Below the pieces are notes generated by a model that had not been told where the DNA came from, ran no database searches, and saw nothing but the letters and a program-made list of their open reading frames with translations. A stretch of 21,953 nucleotides of DNA from JBKJZO01 sp046715235 (GTDB lineage Bacteria > Actinomycetota > Actinomycetes > BP-191), in NCBI GenBank assembly GCA_046715235.1, contig JBKJZO010000006.1, positions 1 through 21,953 on the forward strand. The letters run 5' to 3'. Below, one piece after another: positions 1 through 5,939 of this stretch. How positions within the stretch are numbered: position 1 is the first letter of the stretch; every line of letters starts with the position of its first letter. Both the position numbers and the translations under genes were made by a program.

Positions 1-88
1 TCGTCGTTGTGGGCGTCGAGGTAGGCCTCGATGGAGGCGATCAGGTCGGGCACGGAGTGGAAGACTCCACGACGTAGTGCCTTGTCGG
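1..88 (-). pseudogene. IS630-family transposase C-terminal fragment (runs off the left edge)
   Basis: The minus strand reads in one frame through about 29 codons, including LTDKALRRGVFHSVPDL and then IASIEAYLDAHND, up to the window edge. This resembles the C-terminal part of the IS630-type DDE transposases (pattern LTxKxxRRGxFxSVxDLxxxIxxxLxxHN), just before the PKPFVW segment that would follow off the edge. The upstream two thirds, with the first catalytic aspartates, is missing: the frame enters directly from the 3' end of the GGDEF/EAL gene, with no start codon of its own. It is therefore a truncated remnant rather than a working element. The rest lies outside the window, so whether the far end keeps a terminal inverted repeat cannot be seen. 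Family assignment is by remembered motif, not a search. Confidence 0.6.
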
Positions 89-1960
89 TCAGCTGATCAG
101 CTGGCGGGCAAGCGGCGCAGCGGCAGCCCGCAGCCCGCCGAGCGAGTCGGCACTCTCGCTCAGGTGTGCTCGGATGCCGGCGGCCGGCATCGGGCGGGCG
201 TGGAAGTAGCCCTGCGAGTCGTCACAACCGATGGTACGGACCTCGTCGCGCTGGGCTGCTGTCTCCACGCCTTCGGACGTGACCGTGAGCCCCAGCACGT
301 GCGCGAGGTGCGTGACCGCCGAGACGATGACGGAGCCGGTCGAGGTCATGCCGATGTCGGAAACGAAGCTCTGGTCGATCTTCACGATGTCGATCGGGAG
401 TTGGCGCAGGTAGCCGAGCGAGGAGTACCCCGTCCCGAAGTCGTCGAGCGCGAGCCTGATGCCTAGTTTGCGCAGGTCCGTCAGGACAACCATGACCCGG
501 TCGATGTCCTCGATGAGGATCTGTTCGGTGATCTCCAGCACGAGCGCCGTGGGGACCATGCCGGTGCGGGCGAGGACACCGGCGACGGTTCGGCTGAAGT
601 CCGGTGACATCAGCTGGCGAGCCGAGACGTTCACGGCGAGGTCCAGGGGCTGCCCCGGCTGCTTGCGCAGCCATTCGCAGCGGTCGCGGCACGCGCGTTC
701 GAGCACCCACGCGCCGATGTCGTTGATGAGCCTGCTTTGCTCGGCGACGGCGATGATCGTCTCCGGGGCGACGGCTCCCCAGCGCGGATCGGTCCAGCGC
801 AGCAGCGCCTCGACGCCGGTCATGCGGCCGTCCGCACAGCGCACGATCGGCTGGTACGCGACGTCGAACTTGTCCGCCGCAAGCGCCTCGCGGAGGTCCG
901 CCTCCAGGCCGTGGCGGCTGGAGCTCTGCGACGCCTCCCGCTGGTCGATGAACCGGTGGCCGCCGCCGCCCTCGCGCTTGGCTTGGCGCATCGCGGTGTC
1001 CGCGCTGATCACAAGCTGGTCCGAGATGTCGTCGTCCGGCCCGGCCAACGCGACGCCGACGCAAGCCGTCATCTTGATCTCCGCCGCGCCGAGAACGAAG
1101 GGTTTGAAGAGCGCAGCCTGAATCCGCTCGGCGAGATCGCCCGCGTCGGTCTCGCCATGGATCTCCTCGCAGAGGAACACGAACTCGTCGCCCGCAACGC
1201 GCGCCAGCGTGTCGCCGATGCGAACGATGGCCGACAGCCGGTGCGCGACCGCACGCAACAAGTTGTCTCCGACCTGGTGCCCGTAAACGTGGTTGACGCG
1301 GTTGAACTGGTCGAGGTTGACGAACAGGATCGCGGTCTTGGCGCGCGTCGTCTCGGCGCGCCGTGCCGCCGTCTCCAGCCGTCGCCGCAGCAGCAGTCGG
1401 TTCGGCAGTCCGGTCAGCGGGTCGTGCCACGGGCTCTGCCGCGGCACATCCATCCCTGCACCGGCGTGCTCGCCCGCGCGGGCGTTCAGCAGGTAGGCGC
1501 CGGTGACATCCGCGAGGATCTGCGCCGCGTTGCTGCTGCGGCGGTCAAGCTCGCCGGGGGCGTCGCTGTACAGATAGAGCGCACCGATTCGGCCGCCGCC
1601 GTGCCGAAGCGGGAACGCATGCACGGATGCCAGGCCGGCCGGCGTGGCCGCGTCGACCAAAGGGGCAAGCCGCTGGTCCACGGACAGATCTGGCACCGCC
1701 ATGGACTCACCCGATTCGTCCACGAGGCACCGAAGGCCCTCGGCCTGCTCCGTCTGGAGCAGCAAATGCAGAGCGGCCTCGCTGGTGGCGGCGACGTGGG
1801 ACGGAGTGTTGTCCGGGCCGATGACTGAGGCCCCTGCCGCGGCAACCGGCAGCACGTCGGCAGCCCGCTCGACCAGCTGGTCCAGGATGCGCTGCACAGG
1901 CAGACCGGTGGCGAGTGTGCGCGCGAAGCTGCTGAGGAAGATCTTGCGTTCGTGGACCAT
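89..1960 (-). CDS. GAF-GGDEF-EAL cyclic-di-GMP synthase/phosphodiesterase
   Basis: A 623-residue cytoplasmic signalling enzyme that could make and degrade cyclic di-GMP. Residues about 15-160 look like a GAF sensor domain. The GGDEF domain (about 178-340) has PLTGLPNR at its start and AGDEF at 256-260; alanine in the first position is tolerated in active cyclases. An RxxD product-inhibition site (R247, D250) lies five residues before it. The EAL domain (about 352-605) keeps EALLRW at 384-389, DDFGTGYSSL at 506-515, KIDQSFV at 527-533 and the SEGVE segment near 562-566, so the phosphodiesterase residues appear intact. No membrane segment is visible. The ATG at 1960 has only a weak upstream ribosome site. 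The gene ends directly on the IS630 fragment, so its last residues (after about 605, alanine-rich) could be slightly altered by that junction. Confidence 0.93.
   Translation of the reverse strand: MVHERKIFLSSFARTLATGLPVQRILDQLVERAADVLPVAAAGASVIGPDNTPSHVAATSEAALHLLLQTEQAEGLRCLVDESGESMAVPDLSVDQRLAPLVDAATPAGLASVHAFPLRHGGGRIGALYLYSDAPGELDRRSSNAAQILADVTGAYLLNARAGEHAGAGMDVPRQSPWHDPLTGLPNRLLLRRRLETAARRAETTRAKTAILFVNLDQFNRVNHVYGHQVGDNLLRAVAHRLSAIVRIGDTLARVAGDEFVFLCEEIHGETDAGDLAERIQAALFKPFVLGAAEIKMTACVGVALAGPDDDISDQLVISADTAMRQAKREGGGGHRFIDQREASQSSSRHGLEADLREALAADKFDVAYQPIVRCADGRMTGVEALLRWTDPRWGAVAPETIIAVAEQSRLINDIGAWVLERACRDRCEWLRKQPGQPLDLAVNVSARQLMSPDFSRTVAGVLARTGMVPTALVLEITEQILIEDIDRVMVVLTDLRKLGIRLALDDFGTGYSSLGYLRQLPIDIVKIDQSFVSDIGMTSTGSVIVSAVTHLAHVLGLTVTSEGVETAAQRDEVRTIGCDDSQGYFHARPMPAAGIRAHLSESADSLGGLRAAAAPLARQLIS
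90..103. repeat. 14-bp perfect palindrome at the gene/IS-fragment junction
   Basis: CAGCTGATCAGCTG is identical to its own reverse complement. It spans the TGA stop of the GGDEF/EAL gene (89-91) and the first codons of the transposase fragment. Its place exactly at the join suggests it may mark the recombination point, but a chance palindrome in GC-rich coding DNA cannot be excluded. Confidence 0.5.
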
Positions 1961-2229
1961 GGCGCACCGTTCCCGTCAGCGCAAATGTGGCCCTGACACG
2001 CGAATGACCGGGGTTACCGACATGGGATGCCAGGGGTCGCCAGGCCGGCTCGCTTCCCCGCTCGGCGGTTCGCCGAGCTGTGCGCGCCGTTCGTGGCGAC
2101 AGCTGGGTTCTTGCCCGAACTCCCCCGGCGTGTGCCGATCGGGTCCTTGCAATCCGGCGGCCTCATCGCTCACCTGAGCATCTTCCTGCTCGTCGCTTCC
2201 CGCAGCCGTTCACGGTGCCGTCCTCCTGT
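1961..2229. other. Region without a recognisable gene upstream of the GGDEF/EAL gene
   Basis: I see no convincing coding sequence here on either strand. The minus strand begins with a well-formed translation start at 2213 (AGGAGG, then a GTG eight bases later) directly downstream of the operator at 2230-2260. That frame stops after 16 codons, at 2163-2165. A second minus-strand frame opens at a GTG at 2173 (65 codons), but its protein resembles nothing I know. The block is best read as the remains of a regulated gene plus the upstream region of the GGDEF/EAL gene. Confidence 0.45.
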
Positions 2230-2260
2230 GAACATCGGTTCAGACGTCGAACTGTCGTTC
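2230..2260. promoter_or_regulatory. Orphan four-half-site operator (site A)
   Basis: GAAC at 2230-2233, GTTC at 2238-2241, GAAC at 2249-2252 and GTTC at 2257-2260. This gives the layout GAAC-N4-GTTC-N7-GAAC-N4-GTTC with all four half-sites perfect. The same layout occurs upstream of the aldolase gene (4796-4826) and in weaker form upstream of the SorC gene and the binding-protein gene. On the minus strand a strong ribosome site and GTG (2211-2213) follow about 30 bp after its centre, as at the other sites, but no intact gene follows. It is probably an operator of the same regulon whose gene has been lost. Confidence 0.6.
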
Positions 2261-2350
2261 ACGCACCATGCACCCGGCAGCGCCTCGCGTCAACCCCCTC
2301 CCGGGAAATCGCACACAAGAGTTTTCTGGCACGGCGACCCTCGGGTGTGG

Positions 2351-3087
2351 CTAGGTGAACGCACCCGGCCGGCGCCTCTCGTCCGCCGACCGCAGGTCGA
2401 TGGTCGGCTCACCCGCCGCGTAGTGCTCCGACCCGCCTTCGGCGTCGAATTCGGTCCAGATTCTGTTGTTGACGGTCTCCTTCAGAAGCAGGCTGCCCAC
2501 GACGAACATGATCAGCGCCACCGCGATCGGGTAGTACAGGCCGGCGTAGATGCTGTCCGTCGCCGCGGCCACGGACAGTCCGATCACTGGCAGCAGCCCA
2601 CCGAAGATGCCGTTGCCGATGTGGTCGGCACCGACATCGACGTGTAGCGGACCTTGGCCGGGAACGCCTCCACCAGGTACGCCGCGATCGGCCCGTAGAC
2701 CAGCGTGACGAAGAGCACCTGGACGAACACCAGCGCGATGAGCGCGGGCACGTTCGGGTTCGCCGCGAACTCCGTCACGGTGGTCTCGACCCCGTTGACG
2801 AGGTGGACCGGGGAGACCTTGATCTCCCCGGTGACCGGGTTGGTGGTCGACGCGACGCCGGTGATTTGCCCGCAGCAGCACGCATCATCCGGTAGATCGG
2901 CAGGTACGACAGTGCGGAGATGAGACAGCCGCCCATCATCAGCTTCTTGCGGCCGACCCGGTCCGAGAGAGCGCCGACGAGCACGAAGAACGGCATCGCG
3001 AGCAGCAGCGCGACCGCGACGATGATCGCGGCCTTCTTCGTCTCGATCTTGAGGATCTGTTGCATGTAGAACAGCGCGTGGTCACCG
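2351..3087 (-). pseudogene. MHS-family (major facilitator) metabolite/H+ symporter, C-terminal half with two frameshifts
   Basis: Three successive minus-strand frames give one transporter sequence. The first, about 3085-2875, includes ALFYMQQILKIETKK, the cytoplasmic loop GALSDRVGRKKLMMGG and ISALSYLPIYRMMRAAAG. The second, about 2880-2630, includes TNPVTGEIKV, ALIALVFVQVLFVTLVYGP and YLVEAFPAKVRYTSMSVP. The third, about 2630-2351, includes HIGNGIFGGLLPVIGLS and a last membrane helix before the TAG at 2351-2353. The loop motif and the SMSVPxHIGNGxFGG segment are typical of the metabolite:H+ symporter (ShiA/ProP-like) family. At 2622-2632 a single missing base would restore the expected VPYHIGNG. 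The first six or so membrane helices are absent: homology stops near 3085, where a hydrolase fragment on the other strand begins. It is therefore a truncated, frameshifted pseudogene. The shifts could include sequencing errors, but the missing half could not. Confidence 0.82.
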
Positions 3088-3090
3088 GCA

Positions 3091-3222
3091 GTGCAGACCG
3101 AGATGGCGCGTCGCCTCGACGCCACGCACCTGGTCTTCGAAGGAGCCGGGCACTCGCCCGCCGTCGAGATGCCCGCCGAGACGGCGGCAGCACTGGTCGA
3201 CTTCTGGCGCGCTACCGGCTGA
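3091..3222 (+). pseudogene. Alpha/beta-hydrolase C-terminal fragment
   Basis: The plus strand encodes QTEMARRLDATHLVFEGAG and then HSPAVEMPAETAAALVDFW before a TGA at 3220-3222. The H in GAGHSPAVEMP fits the catalytic histidine near the C-terminus of alpha/beta hydrolases (pattern GAGHxxxxExPxxxxxxLxxFL). The nucleophile and acid regions are missing, and no start codon or upstream domain exists because the DNA to the left belongs to the transporter remnant on the other strand. Its stop overlaps the end of the convergent EcsC-like pseudogene by 11 bp, so these two 3' ends were probably natural neighbours before the hydrolase was truncated. Confidence 0.65.
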
Positions 3223-3950
3223 GCTCGCGGCGTACCGCTTCGCCGAGATTGCCGGTCGCGCCACTGTTGAGCTTCATGCCGGCGGCCGCGCCGACGAGGA
3301 ACGGCAGGAACGACGCGGCGTTGCGGCCAACACGGCGGGCGAGCCGCTTGCGCATGCCGCGGTTGAGTTGACGCTTCGCCGCGGCCGTCCACAGCGCTGC
3401 CGCGCTCGGGCCGGCGACGAGGTACTCGGGGTTGACCGCGCGTCCCGACGCCCACGCATGCGCGAGCGCCGCGGCGCGGGTGCTGCCTTCGGCCTCGACC
3501 GGCTTCCCGTACGCCGCATGCAGCTCGCCGATGAGACGCATCTCGACGGCCGCGACCGCGAGTGTCTCGGTGACGAGCTCGATCGGCATCGCCAGCCAGC
3601 TCGGCGGTGCGAACCAGGATGCCGCCGCCAGTCCGCCGGCGACCGCGCCGATCGCGCCCGTCGCCTTACCTGGCCTGCCCGACCAGCTCGTCGGCGATCT
3701 CCTAGGCGGTGCGGCCGGGGAACTCCTTCGCGAGCGCGTCGGCGTCGCGCACCGGGAGCTGCCCGGCCAGGTCGATCGCGGTGTCCACGAACCAGCGGCC
3801 GCTGGCGACCGCGAGGGTGCCGGCGGTCTTGGCCGAAGCGGCAAGACCGCGTACGACGGACGCGAATCCCTTGGCGTCGGTGCCCTCCGCGGTGATCCGC
3901 GCGAGCTCCTTCGTGACGTCGCTGTCGGCGTTCTTGTCGGTCGTCACCAC
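3212..3950 (-). pseudogene. EcsC-like protein, broken by an in-frame TAG and a frameshift
   Basis: From a GTG at 3948-3950 the minus strand reads 82 codons (from MVTTDKNADSD to EFPGRTA) and meets TAG at 3702-3704. The same frame then continues sensibly as EIADELVGQAR. An extra base near 3668-3674 shifts the frame to KATGAIGAVAGG, and the protein continues to the stop at 3212-3214. The restored product would be about 245 residues, helical and alanine-rich, with a hydrophobic stretch around ASWFAPPSWLAMPIELVTETLAV. Its basic-glycine tail, RRVGRNAASFLPFLVGAAAG, resembles the C-terminus of EcsC-family proteins (function poorly known, linked to membrane processes). The family call is tentative. 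The double lesion makes decay more likely than a single read error. Confidence 0.72.
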
Positions 3951-4132
3951 GGGTGCAGCCTCTCGACGGGGTCGGTGTCGGTTTCGCCAGACCCGCTCGC
4001 GTCCGGGTCAGGCCTGCGGACCCTCTTGCTGCAGGACCACGAACTGCCACACGCTCGACCCGCTGGCGAGCGCTGTCAACGTAAGCCGCCCCCGAGGCGT
4101 GGTGGCGGACACCCGACGTCCCAGCCCTCCGC
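3951..4132. other. Intergenic stretch between EcsC-like pseudogene and aldolase gene
   Basis: No intact gene. On the minus strand one frame ends in a fairly protein-like tail (LTLTALASGSSVWQFVVLQQ, stop at 4008-4010) that could be another C-terminal remnant. I cannot assign it to a family. No convincing hairpin terminator was seen just after the aldolase stop. Confidence 0.3.
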
Positions 4133-4768
4133 TCAGCCGTGGTGCAGAGCGGCGAAGCTCTTCGGCGGGAAGGTAGTTGTGGTGTCCCGAACGACGAGGC
4201 ACCGGTACGTCGCAGCAGCGGCCTCCTCGAGGTTCATCGCGCGGCGGTATGCCATGTCGACGTCCTCGCCCTGCGTCGAGCAGCCGTGATGCGACAGGAT
4301 GATGCAGTTGTGCGCGAGCGCCTGCTCGGCGGAGGCGTCCGCTAGCTCGTCGGAGCCGCTGGGGTAGTACGGCACGGTGCCGACGGAACGAACGTAGTAC
4401 GCCTGGTCCAAGGTGATGAGCCGGATCTCGTAGCCCATGGCGTCGACAAGAACGCCGTGCTGAGGGTGCAGGTGGATCACCGAGTTCACGTCGTCGCGGG
4501 CCTGGTATGTCCGCTGGTGCAGTTTCCACTCGGTGGATGGGCGCTCCGCACCGCCGAGCACGGTGCCGTCGAGAGACATGGTCGTGAAGTCCTCCGGAAC
4601 GAGGCGATGCAGCCAGGTCCCGGCGCCCGTCACCACGAACTCGTTGCTGCCCGGCAGGCGCGCCGAAAGGTTGCCACCGCTGGCGAGCACAAGGCTGCTC
4701 TCGACGGACAGGCGGCCGACCTCCGCCAGTTGCTCCAGGAGGTCGTCGCGTGTGCGCGCAGCCTTCAA
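4133..4768 (-). CDS. Class II (zinc-dependent) aldolase/adducin-family protein
   Basis: A 211-residue cytoplasmic enzyme of the family of L-fuculose-1-phosphate aldolase and L-ribulose-5-phosphate 4-epimerase. It keeps the SGGNLS phosphate loop (30-35), an acidic residue E80 in STEWKLH, the zinc histidines H99 and H101 in HLHPQHG, and the third histidine in LSHHGCSTQG (about 161). The frame is open further upstream, but homology begins at KAARTRDDLLEQLAEVGR, so I choose the TTG at 4766-4768. That places the operator 4796-4826 upstream of the start instead of inside the gene. It is the last gene of the sugar cluster, 150 bp after the SorC gene, with its own operator and a possible promoter. 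It probably cleaves a phosphorylated product of the kinase; the exact substrate cannot be read from the sequence. Confidence 0.87.
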   Translation of the reverse strand: MKAARTRDDLLEQLAEVGRLSVESSLVLASGGNLSARLPGSNEFVVTGAGTWLHRLVPEDFTTMSLDGTVLGGAERPSTEWKLHQRTYQARDDVNSVIHLHPQHGVLVDAMGYEIRLITLDQAYYVRSVGTVPYYPSGSDELADASAEQALAHNCIILSHHGCSTQGEDVDMAYRRAMNLEEAAAATYRCLVVRDTTTTFPPKSFAALHHG

Positions 4769-4795
4769 CGGTGGGGTCCTGTCGGTGTCAACAAA

Positions 4796-4826
4796 GAACA
4801 GCGGTTCACATGTCGAACCGTAGTTC
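4796..4826. promoter_or_regulatory. Four-half-site operator of the aldolase gene (site B)
   Basis: GAAC 4796-4799, GTTC 4804-4807, GAAC 4815-4818 and GTTC 4823-4826. All four half-sites are perfect in the GAAC-N4-GTTC-N7-GAAC-N4-GTTC layout; the inner part is the inverted repeat CGGTTC/GAACCG with a 7-bp centre. The centre lies about 43 bp upstream of the TTG start. SorC-family regulators act as tetramers on long, multi-half-site operators, and E. coli LsrR uses TGAACA/TGTTCA-like half-sites (from memory). That fits this site and the adjacent SorC gene. Confidence 0.65.
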
Positions 4827-4828
4827 AG

Positions 4829-4857
4829 AGTGTGTCGGTCCCTCGAACAGGGGTCAA
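4829..4857 (-). promoter_or_regulatory. Possible promoter of the aldolase gene
   Basis: On the minus strand TTGACC (4852-4857) is followed after 17 bp by CACACT (4829-4834), a good -35 and a weak -10. Transcription would begin near the edge of the operator at 4796-4826, where a bound repressor would block it. The weak -10 keeps this tentative. Confidence 0.35.
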
Positions 4858-4859
4858 GA

Positions 4860-4902
4860 CCTTGACGCCTTGCCGGACGCCGGCACGCAGGGTGCGTCAA
4901 GG
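4860..4902 (-). terminator. Nested hairpin after the SorC gene
   Basis: CCTTGACGC (4860-4868) pairs perfectly with GCGTCAAGG (4894-4902). Within the loop TGCCGG (4871-4876) pairs perfectly with CCGGCA (4880-4885) around a 3-base loop. It lies 17 bases beyond the SorC stop and just upstream of the possible aldolase promoter. There is no T-tract, so it is a terminator or processing structure only by position; it could also be a protein-binding palindrome. Confidence 0.4.
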
Positions 4903-4918
4903 GAGACACAGACGGGGT

Positions 4919-5857
4919 TCAGACCTCGCCGGCGAGCCAGGTTGCCGTGTCGACGTCGGTCACGAGGATGTTGATGATGCCGCCGCTCACCGCGGCGCGG
5001 GCGGCTTGTCGCTTGCTGATGCCGCCGGCAACGCCAATCCGCTGGTTGATGCTGCGCAACTCCTCCAGGCTCAACCCAATGACTCGGTCGTTGAAGGGAG
5101 CAGCAACTGCGGCTCCGTTCCTGTCGAAGAAGCGGCATGACAGGTCGCCCACCGCACCCTGGTTGACGATCTCCTCGAGTTCGCTGTGGCTGATTTCGCC
5201 TTGGGACACGAGATAGATGTCAGCGGAAGTCCCACCGATACCTGCCACGAGCATGTCGGCCTTGGCAGCCAGGCGAAGCGCGTTGGCGATCTTGGGTTCC
5301 TCGAAAAGGACGGTGGCGGCCTCCGGAGTGCGCGTCAGAATTGGTGCCGGGAGGTCGTGAGCTTTGCCGCCAAAGGCCCGTGCGAAGGCCCCGCTGGTCG
5401 CATGGGCGTTCACGCCCGTGAGCCCTCCTCGGCTGCCGACAAGCGGGACGAACGTCGCGTTCACCTGGTGGTCGACTTTGAGCAGGGGGGGGGCCTCTGA
5501 CACCGCCCTGCTCGCGCCCACCGCCACGGTCATGCCAGGCGTGACCAGCTGCTCGAGCGCGTGAGCGGCGCCGATCGCGAGCAGCGCGAACTGGCGGTCG
5601 TGGTCGGCGCTGGCGGGTACGACCCACGCCTCGACGAGCCCGAACTTGCGCACGAGGCGGGACTCGAGCTCGACAAAGGTGTGGGTGTCCGCGTGGATCC
5701 GGATTTCCACGATCCCGACGCGCCGTGCCTCGGCCAGCAAGCGCGTGACCTTGACGCGGGAGAACCCCAGGACGTCGCCGATCTCATTGTGCGTGAGGCC
5801 GTTCTCGTAATGCAGCCGGGCCACTCGGCCGAGCATCGGGGCGTCGGGAGTGAGCAT
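4919..5857 (-). CDS. SorC-family sugar-responsive transcriptional regulator
   Basis: A 312-residue regulator. A helix-turn-helix lies at about 19-42 (LTHNEIGDVLGFSRVKVTRL), followed by the SorC effector-binding domain (about 58-312) ending in the family's VAGGISKRQAARAA and GGIINILVTD segments. Members bind a phosphorylated sugar or polyol and usually repress the adjacent catabolic operon. The phosphate-loop region here reads VAVGASRAVSEA, whereas many relatives have a GxGxGRT-like motif, so the effector may be unusual. The ATG at 5857 follows GAGGGG. The gene lies 82 bp after the dehydrogenase gene and has its own operator-like site at 5868-5898, suggesting autoregulation. It is the natural candidate to bind all four GAAC/GTTC operators in the window. 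Confidence 0.92.
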   Translation of the reverse strand: MLTPDAPMLGRVARLHYENGLTHNEIGDVLGFSRVKVTRLLAEARRVGIVEIRIHADTHTFVELESRLVRKFGLVEAWVVPASADHDRQFALLAIGAAHALEQLVTPGMTVAVGASRAVSEAPPLLKVDHQVNATFVPLVGSRGGLTGVNAHATSGAFARAFGGKAHDLPAPILTRTPEAATVLFEEPKIANALRLAAKADMLVAGIGGTSADIYLVSQGEISHSELEEIVNQGAVGDLSCRFFDRNGAAVAAPFNDRVIGLSLEELRSINQRIGVAGGISKRQAARAAVSGGIINILVTDVDTATWLAGEV

Positions 5858-5867
5858 GGACCCCTCT

Positions 5868-5898
5868 GCACGATTGTTCAGTATCGCAACGATTGCTC
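5868..5898. promoter_or_regulatory. Imperfect four-half-site operator upstream of the SorC gene (site C)
   Basis: Half-sites GCAC 5868-5871, GTTC 5876-5879, CAAC 5887-5890 and GCTC 5895-5898. They follow the GAAC-N4-GTTC-N7-GAAC-N4-GTTC spacing with three of four half-sites one base off. The same segment contains a direct repeat CGATTGTTCA/CGATTGCTCA at 5871-5880 and 5890-5899, 19 bp apart. Its centre is about 26 bp upstream of the SorC start, fitting weak autoregulation. Confidence 0.45.
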
Positions 5899-5939
5899 AC
5901 TGTCGCATCGTCTTCGCGCGGAGGCAACGACCGCGGGAC

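Noticed and set aside
737..1828. Long plus-strand open frame opposite the GGDEF/EAL gene
   Set aside because: Its product is arginine/valine-rich with no domain, and the minus strand carries a clear enzyme. Long antisense frames are common in GC-rich DNA.
2101..2120. GTTC-N6-GAAC near 2107-2120 as a further operator
   Set aside because: The spacer is six bases, not seven, and the outer half-sites are absent.
2027..2647. 206-codon plus-strand open frame over the orphan operator and transporter remnant
   Set aside because: No motif, no ribosome site, and it crosses both the operator and the opposite-strand transporter remnant.
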